Part shown: one piece after another, positions 40,401-51,700 of the stretch
Numbering within the stretch: position 1 is the stretch's first letter
Layout: each line of letters opens with the position of its first letter
Assembly (NCBI GenBank): GCA_032718565.1
Contig: JAVGVS010000739.1
Location: 1-64,000, forward strand
Reading direction: 5' to 3'
DNA: 64,000 nucleotides
From: Distichodus sexfasciatus
Taxonomy: Eukaryota; Chordata; Actinopteri; Characiformes; Distichodontidae
Made by a program: the position numbers and the translations under genes
The notes under the pieces: model-generated
Database searches by the model: none
What the model was told of the DNA's origin: nothing
The model's input: the letters and a program-made list of their open reading frames with translations, nothing else

Positions 40401-43400
40401 CCTCCTCCTGCCTCCTCTCTTCTTCCTCCTTCCTCATCCTCCTCCTCCTCCCTCTCTTCTTCCTCCTTCCTCATCCTCCTCCCCCTCTTCTTTTCTTCCT
40501 CCTCCTGCCTCCTCTCTTCTTCCTCCTTCCTCATCCTCCTCCTCCTCCCTCTCTTCTTCCTCCTTCCTCATCCTCCTCCCCCTCTTCTTTTCTTCCTCCT
40601 CCTGCCTCCTCTCTTCTTCCTCCTTCCTCATCCTCCTCCTCCTCCCTCTCTTCTTCCTCCTTCCTCATCCTCCTCCCCCTCTTCTTTTCTTCCTCCTCCT
40701 GCCTCCTCTCTTCTTCCTCCTTCCTCATCCTCCTCCTCCTCCCTCTCTTCTTCCTCCTTCCTCATCCTCCTCCCCCTCTTCTTTTCTTCCTCCTCCTGCC
40801 TCCTCTCTTCTTCCTCCTTCCTCATCCTCCTCCTCCTCCCTCTCTTCTTCCTCCTTCCTCATCCTCCTCCCCCTCTTCTTTTCTTCCTCCTCCTGCCTCC
40901 TCTCTTCTTCCTCCTTCCTCATCCTCCTCCTCCTCCCTCTCTTCTTCCTCCTTCCTCATCCTCCTCCCCCTCTTCTTTTCTTCCTCCTCCTGCCTCCTCT
41001 CTTCTTCCTCCTTCCTCATCCTCCTCCTCCTCCCTCTCTTCTTCCTCCTTCCTCATCCTCCTCCCCCTCTTCTTTTCTTCCTCCTCCTGCCTCCTCTCTT
41101 CTTCCTCCTTCCTCATCCTCCTCCTCCTCCCTCTCTTCTTCCTCCTTCCTCATCCTCCTCCCCCTCTTCTTTTCTTCCTCCTCCTGCCTCCTCTCTTCTT
41201 CCTCCTTCCTCATCCTCCTCCTCCTCCCTCTCTTCTTCCTCCTTCCTCATCCTCCTCCCCCTCTTCTTTTCTTCCTCCTCCTGCCTCCTCTCTTCTTCCT
41301 CCTTCCTCATCCTCCTCCTCCTCCCTCTCTTCTTCCTCCTTCCTCATCCTCCTCCCCCTCTTCTTTTCTTCCTCCTCCTGCCTCCTCTCTTCTTCCTCCT
41401 TCCTCATCCTCCTCCTCCTCCCTCTCTTCTTCCTCCTTCCTCATCCTCCTCCCCCTCTTCTTTTCTTCCTCCTCCTGCCTCCTCTCTTCTTCCTCCTTCC
41501 TCATCCTCCTCCTCCTCCCTCTCTTCTTCCTCCTTCCTCATCCTCCTCCCCCTCTTCTTTTCTTCCTCCTCCTGCCTCCTCTCTTCTTCCTCCTTCCTCA
41601 TCCTCCTCCTCCTCCCTCTCTTCTTCCTCCTTCCTCATCCTCCTCCCCCTCTTCTTTTCTTCCTCCTCCTGCCTCCTCTCTTCTTCCTCCTTCCTCATCC
41701 TCCTCCTCCTCCCTCTCTTCTTCCTCCTTCCTCATCCTCCTCCCCCTCTTCTTTTCTTCCTCCTCCTGCCTCCTCTCTTCTTCCTCCTTCCTCATCCTCC
41801 TCCTCCTCCCTCTCTTCTTCCTCCTTCCTCATCCTCCTCCCCCTCTTCTTTTCTTCCTCCTCCTGCCTCCTCTCTTCTTCCTCCTTCCTCATCCTCCTCC
41901 TCCTCCCTCTCTTCTTCCTCCTTCCTCATCCTCCTCCCCCTCTTCTTTTCTTCCTCCTCCTGCCTCCTCTCTTCTTCCTCCTTCCTCATCCTCCTCCTCC
42001 TCCCTCTCTTCTTCCTCCTTCCTCATCCTCCTCCCCCTCTTCTTTTCTTCCTCCTCCTGCCTCCTCTCTTCTTCCTCCTTCCTCATCCTCCTCCTCCTCC
42101 CTCTCTTCTTCCTCCTTCCTCATCCTCCTCCCCCTCTTCTTTTCTTCCTCCTCCTGCCTCCTCTCTTCTTCCTCCTTCCTCATCCTCCTCCTCCTCCCTC
42201 TCTTCTTCCTCCTTCCTCATCCTCCTCCCCCTCTTCTTTTCTTCCTCCTCCTGCCTCCTCTCTTCTTCCTCCTTCCTCATCCTCCTCCTCCTCCCTCTCT
42301 TCTTCCTCCTTCCTCATCCTCCTCCCCCTCTTCTTTTCTTCCTCCTCCTGCCTCCTCTCTTCTTCCTCCTTCCTCATCCTCCTCCTCCTCCCTCTCTTCT
42401 TCCTCCTTCCTCATCCTCCTCCCCCTCTTCTTTTCTTCCTCCTCCTGCCTCCTCTCTTCTTCCTCCTTCCTCATCCTCCTCCTCCTCCCTCTCTTCTTCC
42501 TCCTTCCTCATCCTCCTCCCCCTCTTCTTTTCTTCCTCCTCCTGCCTCCTCTCTTCTTCCTCCTTCCTCATCCTCCTCCTCCTCCCTCTCTTCTTCCTCC
42601 TTCCTCATCCTCCTCCCCCTCTTCTTTTCTTCCTCCTCCTGCCTCCTCTCTTCTTCCTCCTTCCTCATCCTCCTCCTCCTCCCTCTCTTCTTCCTCCTTC
42701 CTCATCCTCCTCCCCCTCTTCTTTTCTTCCTCCTCCTGCCTCCTCTCTTCTTCCTCCTTCCTCATCCTCCTCCTCCTCCCTCTCTTCTTCCTCCTTCCTC
42801 ATCCTCCTCCCCCTCTTCTTTTCTTCCTCCTCCTGCCTCCTCTCTTCTTCCTCCTTCCTCATCCTCCTCCTCCTCACCACTTAAGAAGTGCCTTGAGACT
42901 TGTCATAGCACAGGTGGTAACCTCCCCACTCACTGGACCCTCTGCAGTTTTACCTGTAGCACAAACAGATGCGACTGAGCCATGATATCCACCACTTCAC
43001 CTTTCCCTCTCACCTTGGACAATAAGGGCTATGTTGGGTGCTGTTCTTAGACTTTGGTTCGGCATTCAACCATCATCCCCAAAGACTGTGTATGAAACTG
43101 AGCAAGCTGGGACTGAGCACCTCACTCTGTAACTGGATTCTGGATTTCCTATCAGAGAGACCTCAGTCCGTCGAATGCAGCGACAACATTTCCCTTTACC
43201 ACCATCAGGCTGAGTGCAGGCCTCCTCAGGGCCTGCGTTCTCAGCCACTTTCATTCACCTCTGACTCACGGCTACACCGCCCTGCACAGCTCAGCCCATC
43301 ATCAAATTAGCGATGGCTTACGACGTGGTCAGGGCTCCATCGCCTTTCGCGATAATGAATAAGGCATTATAGAGATGAGTTTCAGCAGCAGCTGCCTGGT

Positions 43401-45592
43401 GCAGTGAGAACAACCTGTCGCTGAATATGGACAAAACAAAATGATAAATGCGACTTCAGGAGAACTCGCTCCACCCACTTTTCCACACTCAGCATCCCAC
43501 GGCTCCACCGGTTGAACTGTAAAAAACACCAGTTCTGGGAGTTCACATCTCAGGCGATCTCACCTGGACCACCAACACCACCTCCCATCACCAAAAAAAG
43601 GCAGCAAGCGTCTCCACTTCCTCAGGAGCGGCTGGGCGAAACCAACCTGCCCCCTCCACCCCTCACCGCGCATTCTACAGGGCACCACGGTAAACCAGCC
43701 ATCTCTGCCTGGTTCAGTAACGAATGCTGTTGCGATATCAGGCGGCTTCAAAGGGTGGTCAAAACGGCTGTAGCATCGCCAGACGTCTCTTCACGCCGCT
43801 GCAGGACATCTTCTACAAGCGCTTTGCATCAGAAGGGCCTCCTGCATCGTGCTCGACCCTCACCCTTCACACAGACTGTTCCTCCTTCCGTCTGGCAGAG
43901 CTACTTGTATCAGGTCTCGATCCTCCCAGGATGCGTGATAAGCTCTTCTAAGCCATCAGACTTTGCAATTTCCTCCCTGCCATCCACCACTTCCCCCACA
44001 CACACACACCTGGACTGTGGCTTCAGGCTGTATTTACCACACTTTACACAAGTTGACTTTGACTTTTGACTTTGACGGCGACTTTACCGTCACTTTGATG
44101 CTGTAACTACTGGTATGACACTGCACTGCTGCCACTTTGCACAAACATTATAATAACAACTACTGATGTTTTGCACATACACTGAAACATTATTACCCAT
44201 AAATAGCCGAATATAATTGTCTGTCATATTATAACCTTCTACCTCCTGCATCCAATGTAAATGTCAATTTGCACCTGTTTAAATGTTTGCATATTTGCAC
44301 ACATACTGAACATTATGCTTGAAATAGTCCGGATATAGTATCTGTCTGTATAACTCTACACTCTTGCGCACTCAGTGTAAATGTCAATTTCAACCTGTTA
44401 AAATACTGCATCCTGACTTGACAAACATGTTTTAGCTCTATGTCTGTCTCCCTGTCTAGTCTAAAATGTATATTGTATATTGTCTGGTTTAAAATGTATA
44501 TTGTTTAATGTATATTTTACTATTTTTACTTATTTATTGTTTATTCCATGTGCCTAGTCGTGCCACTGCCTATTTATTCTCTGTTCTACTGTTCTTTTGT
44601 TTGTAAAGTTTGCACTGAAATAACCTGGAGCCACGTCGTCTCGTCTCTCTATGCTTATCTGTACAGTATATAGCAGAGATGACAATAAAAGTTGCTGACT
44701 TTGATGAACTCATTCCTGATCCTATCCATCCTCGTCATTCCCAAAGAGAACCTCAACATTACATGGATGAATGATGTGAGGGTCAGTAGCCATTCTTACC
44801 TAGCATATACGTCCATCTGGAGGACAGGTGTTGGCATAATTGTGTGGGAGAAATTGCCACCTTTCAAATCCATTATACTCCTCCTCCTCCTCCTCCTCCT
44901 CTTCCTCCTCTCGCTGCACTTGTTTACTCACGTCTTTAACTTCACATCGCGAGCTTCGGATCAGTTTCACATCAGCTGAAGCAACTCTCAGATGTGGGGC
45001 TCAGCTGCTGGAGAAACGGAGGAGAGAAAATGAAAGAAAGAAGAGGGGTGAGAGAGGCGAGGAAGGGAGAATGGGAATGAGGAAGAGAGAAGAGAGAAGG
45101 AGATAAAGGGAGGAAGAGAGATAAAGGGAGAGAGGAGAGAAAGGGAGTGAAGAGAGAAAGAGAGGGAGGAAAAAGAGCACAACTGATATGAGGGAGAAAG
45201 GAACTGAAGATGAAGGGGGAAAAGTGATGGAGAGAGGGAAGAAAGGGAGAAGAGAGGAGAGAGTGAGAGCAGTGGGTGGGGGGTAATGGAGGAGGAGTGC
45301 AGCAGATGTAAAGGCAGATGGAGAGATGAGAGTCTTTAGTGTCCTGAGGTGAGAGGAGAGATAAACAGCTTCATCACTTCATCTCCACTCCTCCACCAGC
45401 AGCACAGCGCCGTGTGTTACTGTCCTGCGCTGATGCTCATTTCCGTCATTATTTTACTCGTGACAGCAGATTTCTCTCATAATTTCCACCATATTGTTAA
45501 CGGCTCTGTGTGTCGGAGTAACGAGATGATTGGAGGTGATGTGAGACACGTAGAGTGTCATAAAGTCCTACATGCTGTATGTTAAACTCTCA

Positions 45593-45628
<36 letters not shown>

Positions 45629-45678
45629 TACACACAAACACAACACACACAAAAACACACAAACACACACACTCCAAT

Positions 45679-45713
<35 letters not shown>

Positions 45714-48700
45714 CAAAAAGCAAAACACACCAACCACACAAAACACACACACAAACACACAAGCACACACATACACACAAACACACACACACAAACACAC
45801 ACACACACACAAACACACACTACACGCAGATGCTTCAGCTGTGCCAATGTTGGTGCTGATCAGCTCATTCCATTTCAAATTTCAGTAAAATACAACAAAT
45901 ATAAAAATTCTAATTCATATTATAGTAAAATACTGCAAAAATAAATATTAAATTTCAAATATAAGTTTTAAAAAATCTATAAATTCTAACTTAAATTACA
46001 GTAAAATACTGCAAATCCAAACATATAAATTCAAATAAAAAAACATTGAAATATTGCAAAGAAGAACAGTAAATATTCAAATTCAGATAACAGTAAACTA
46101 CTGGGAATTTTAAACTTCAGATTCAAATAGCAGCAGAATATTGCAAAATCAAAATTTTAAATTCACGAAACAGCTAAATAGAGCAAATTCAAAAAAAAAA
46201 ATCAAACTCTAATTACACTAAAATGCTGCACATTGTAATTCAGGCAACAATAAAATACTGCAAACTGAAGTTCGAATTCCAATAACAATAAGATACTGCA
46301 AATACAAAATAACAAATTCTAATTTAAATAGCAGTAAAATACTTCAAATTAAACATTTAATTTTCAAATTCAAGTAACAGCAAATACTGCAAATTATTTA
46401 ATTATAATTAACAGATTATTATTAGTAATAGTTATGTTTTGTCATAAATCAACTGGGTCCAATGGCAACAAATAACATTTTGTCAAAATTAGATTGTTAC
46501 TTATCTTTGTATGAGAAGTAAGTGTTTGTGAGAAATAATGCAGTATGTTGATCAGTTTAGATATACACTAATATTTTGTTCTTGGTGTGTCAATGGTTTT
46601 GTGTGTGTGTGTGTGTGTGCGCTTATGTGTGTGTAGGTGTATCAGGCCGTTCCTTGCCGCAGTGAATGTGGTGTGTATAAATGGGTAACGGAGCCGTGCG
46701 TTTTGCACCATCAACAGTGTACGCAAGCAGCCGGCCTGTGGAGAGGGAGTACAGAGCCGCAAGATACGGTACGCACACACATCTTTGACTAGAGCTAAAT
46801 TAATACTTACATTTACAGCATTAACAGACACTCTTATCCAGAGCAACGTACAACACGGCTTTGTGGTCCACCACTGTTCTTCAGTATGTAAAGCTAGACT
46901 CAAATCTACGACCGTCGTCCAATTGAGTTAGTGTTGACTAAATTAATAAATGTTGTTAGAGAAAAGTCAGAAGTTAGTGGACATACAACAATAGTACATG
47001 CCAGTGAGTTAGTGTCTTACTTAGAGAAACACAGTAAACAGTAAATATGAGGGGCAGTTACTCTCCTGGATACTCCTTAAAGAGGTGGTTCTTCAGACGA
47101 CGTTTGAAGACAGTAAGGAACGCAGCAGGAGGAAGATGGTTCCACCATTGAGGAGCCAACACTGAAGAGTCTTATTAAATATCGTCCTCTTCTTTTGAGT
47201 GCTCGATTGGTTTAAAGGCAGAGCAGCACAAAAGTGACCCGCGATGTAACGATCACTGTGATAAATGAGAGGTGGAGTGTTGAGATTTGAACCTGATGCT
47301 TGACCAATATGGGAAATGATGCAGGTTCCACAGTAGAGATGTGATATGTGAGAATTTAGGAACGTTGTAGATGAGTCTCTTGCAGCTGCATTCTGGATCA
47401 GTTAAGTTGGTGTTGTTACCTTTAGTGGAAGACCAACCAGTAGAGAGTCGCAGTAGTCCGCCTTAGAGATGACGAGGGATTGGATAAGGAGCTGGTGGCG
47501 TCGGTGGTGAGAAAGGGTCGGATCCTGCTGGTGAAATAACATTACAGCTAACTCTGATGCTAGCTTCAGTAACCAAAAGCACATCTCTTACCTCTTTTAG
47601 TTTCACAAATAAAAATCTGACATTTTGCTTTAAAATAATTTTTCCTGAGGTCATGGGTTCAAATCCTACCTCTTGACCCAGTGATTAGGATACTCTTCTG
47701 TGGACCAAGAGGTTGTGGGTTCAGATCTTACCTCCAGCACTACCACCACTGGGCCCTGAGCAAGACCATAACCCCAAGTTGCTCTCCAGGGGAAGCTGTC
47801 GCAGAATTAAACGAAGTCATCTGCATCATGGTATAAGCGTCAGTAACAGTGTGGTAGATGTTGTAGAGTTATCAGCAGGACGTTGATCCAAGGCGTTCTT
47901 CAAAAAGCGACTAGACATGGTTTAAGATAAAGCCATGTGGAGTTGTGAAGCGGCCAGCAGTGAGTCCAGCTCTAAATCATTTAACACCTGCTGAGATTTC
48001 ACAACAGCAGTCAGGAAAGAAAGCAACCAACCCGATTAAGCCCGAGAGACACGGGGCAGCTGACAGGGGGAAGAGAGCTGCAGTAGAGCGGTGTAAGAAG
48101 CTCACTGATGATGGTTACAGGAAGACACTGATGTTCAGGACTGGCACCAAAACTGGCAGCACATGCAGGGGTCACAATGCACAAGCTTATACAGAAGGTG
48201 ACAAAGGACACGTTATCTACACATCACAAGTTACTTTACCGGCAATTTCCACATAACAAACATCATTTCTCTCTGCAGGTGTGTGTTGAGTGCAGGTGTG
48301 TATCAGGGCAGGCCAGCGTGAACGACTCATTGTGCGATCAGGATGATGTTCCGGTTCAGGCTTGGACCTGTGTGTTGCCGTGTCCCGACCAGTGCGTCAT
48401 GTCGCCATGGAGCCCATGGAGCCCCTGTGCCACGGCAACCGCCTCCTCCTCCTCCTCCTCCTCCTCCTCATTATCATCCTTCATCGTCATCATCATAACC
48501 AGCTTGTCAATGCCAAAGCGCTTTACATTCACTTATCTCGTAATTATCACATTCCATTTTGTAATTATTTGAATAGTAATTAGGAGCAAGGATCTCATAA
48601 TTATGTTATAAGGATCATGTAATTATGAGAAGAGATCTCAAAGTTACACGTACAAATTTTATAATTATGAGATTACAAGATCATTGTGATTCTGATATTC

Positions 48701-51700
48701 TAATTAGTAATTATGAGGATACATATTATTACAAGAAAAGATCTCTTTATTACTATTTATATATTGTTTATTCTATATGCCCTATTTATTCTTTGTTCCC
48801 TGTTTCTAGTTGCACTGAAACGGTACCTCGTCTCGTCTCTCAACATATCTCTACGGTATAGCGAGGCCGTGACAATAAAGTTCACTTTACTTTTTCTAGC
48901 TTTATTTTTGGACCCCGACACTTGGCTGCTACGTCAGTTTGTCCCAATTTATTATCAAGAACTGCGTTATTTCGTCAATCCAGAGCAATTAAAGACAAAG
49001 TTCTTAATCACGGTCTGGATCATAATTATGAGAAAGATCTAATTGACATATGATTCCGTAATTAAGAGGAGAGAGGTGTAGTTGCCAGAAAAAATGTCTA
49101 ATAATTATGAGTTCAGTATCACCTCATGATTTTGACATACATCCTCATAACTACGAAGAAAGATTACTAGAAAAGATCTCGTAATTACTATACTAACACA
49201 CTTCAAGTTTTCAAGGTTCTTTATTGTCATCAGTCGCTTTATGCGTGTATAAAGTGTGATGAGACAGCGTTTCCATATTTGATTGCAGCATGTAGTAACA
49301 CTAGACATTACACTCCAACAGGACAAAGGTGCAACAAGCAACAATAAATACCAAACGAACACAATAAATACAGTAAATGATGTTAAGTGTGAAGAGACGC
49401 AGTGTAAGTATTGCTTAGTGTATGTTTTTGAGGCACATTGGCAGAATCAGCTTCTAAGCAGCTTATAACAGATGGAGTGCAAAACACGTACAATACAAAA
49501 CAATCACAATAAAATAGACAGAACAATAAATGCAAAAAATAGTTGAAGGTGGGGATGTAAACGTGTATTTGATATTGCACATAGTTATGCTGCTGCTGGG
49601 TTACATGTAGAATGTACATGTACATGGTTACGTGTATTATACTCGTTGCATATTTCACTAATAATACACGTTATAACTTGAAACCTGTTTTGTTTTTCAC
49701 CAACACCGTGAGACCTTCATCATAAGAGTAAAATAGTGTGAGTAACAGAGCTACTTCCTACAGAGTGTATGTCTACCGTCATGATGCTGCACCACATCGC
49801 CCTCCACTGATGTAGAATCAGCTGCAGTAAGCATTTGACCATTTTTACGGTCCTACTTCCACACTTATTCTGGTGAAAGTAACTCAACAGTGATGCAGGA
49901 GTCGTGTAACCAGTCATAATTTAGACAGTAATATCGGAATGGAACCAATTACTTTGTAATAACACTAACTAGTCATCTATAATCTAGTACATGTTAGAAG
50001 TAACTTGCAATAACCGTGTTCATGATCATGATCAATTGCGAACTTGTGTATTATAATTTCGACTGAATTTTTGTCTTTGGTTTCACTCAAGCAACATTAA
50101 TATTCTTTAGATATAGCAAATGCAAATGGACGTGTTAGATGTAGCCAAAGCTATAAAATGCTGAGTGGAGCTCAATTAGATTTTCAATTACACTCTTCCT
50201 TCAACTTTTCATTTTCACTCCTCACTTTCTGTCAAACTTGCATTTTTATTTCACATGATACTGCCCACTACAGCCAGTTAATGCTGAAGTTTTATCATTT
50301 TGCTTCCGAGAGGATTCGCGGGGTACGAGGGAGGGTTTTGTGGAAAGTGTTTGAGAATCAGCAGGCGCTGAGCTAATTGAGGAGCCGGATGGAGAACAGC
50401 GGGAAATTTTCTCCCTTCTCCGAGTCGTCGGTCATAACACCAGACAGTGGGGCCTTTTTTATTTTTTATTTTCTTGCGAAGATGTTTTGCATCAATTTGA
50501 ATATTTCACATTAACTCTGACACACAAGTCTAGTCAAGATAGTTTCCCGCAGCAATTTTCAAACGCGCGAAATCCAAGAGCTTCCAAATCAAAATTCAAA
50601 TCGTTCTTCGCCGGCAATAGACCATTGTTATTCTAATTAATGTTGCGCTGGAAAAAAATAATAAAGTTGCCACAACGGGGAGAAAAAATGCAAATGGGGC
50701 CTTCGCTCCGGTCGCGTGAAAAAAAAAAAAAAAACAAAGGGAATGTGATCTTAGCCTTCACGACCGCCTCGTATTAAAATAAAAATAACGCGACATCTGT
50801 AGCAGGCTCATGCCAGATCTCGGCACCAAGAAATGCTCACCTTAAAATGTTTAAAAGTCATTATAGGTATTTGATGCGTCCTAAAAATTGGTTCGGTTCA
50901 GCTTGATTTACATTGCTGTCATTAGCGTGAAATTATTTTAACCAACAGCGTCCAGTAGGAGCAATATTATCACATTTCTGGAATATGATTTTCAAAAACA
51001 CGGTGGCGATGTGGCGGCTTGTTTGAAGCAGATTTATATTGTTACTTTTTTTTTTATTTAACATTCATTCATTATCCAAACCGCTCAGCTTACGGGCCCC
51101 AGGCGAGACTAACGTCAGGCAGGGGCCAACACACATAGGCACACACACTCACACAATCACACTCACATTCACAGTCAGAGCACCCGGAAGAAACCCACAC
51201 AAACACGGGGAGCTTCTCGCTGTGAGGCAGCAGCGCTAACCACTTCGCCACCATGCCAGCCATTTCTTAAAAACAAATAATCATAACTTTTAATATCAGA
51301 ACATAAATATAACAATATATACTGTAGCAAATAGCAAAAGTTATAACTTGTTGTGATAATTGGAATTTAAGCAAAATTTGCAAAAAAAAGCGGCACAAAA
51401 GCAGCTGATGCAGTAAGCATCAAAGAAGTGAATCCGAATGCATAATTTTATGTAGCATTTTAGCACCTCAAATAGCAACAATGAACATTTCCCTCTTCCC
51501 TACATTAGTTGTTAGAGCCATTTTGTGTGTATGAACATGTGAATATTTAGATTTAATGTTTTGTAGCTGTTTGCAGTAGAAAGTAGAGAAATGTTTCTGG
51601 AACTTTCCATAACTTTCCATGTGCAGTGCTTCATTAATAAATTCTATCATCTTTGTTATGCATATTAAGTACTAGTATGTAACAATATTAAGTAATACGC

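Larger units (their letters stand above)
26840..46636 (+). other. Intron 5
   Basis: 19.8 kb, the largest intron in the window. It contains TIR-element fragments, SINEs, a tRNA-Glu, ATT/AGT microsatellites, a CA-interrupted minisatellite, a hAT-like MITE, a purine tract followed by a 97-bp satellite, a LINE fragment and AT-rich tandem repeats. Stretches with nothing recognised include about 28.0-28.7, 29.3-31.3 and 37.5-38.5 kb. Confidence 0.75.

Noticed and set aside
40119..42884. 921-residue open frame on + and a ladder of 65-residue frames on minus
   Set aside because: They are products of a 97-bp non-coding satellite with no stop codons on these frames; composition is Ser/Leu/Pro or Arg/Glu only.
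43038..43310. 90-residue frame as a host gene
   Set aside because: Its sequence (LDFGSAFN, LGLSTSLCNWILDFLS) is LINE reverse transcriptase.
45568..45944. His/Thr and Cys/Val-rich frames
   Set aside because: Direct translations of a CA/GT microsatellite.
48279..48295. Treating the 17 nt before 48296 as ancestral exon 7 sequence
   Set aside because: With an intact exon 6 phase they would break the frame; homology begins at the CVSG codons after 48296. Kept as an alternative acceptor instead.
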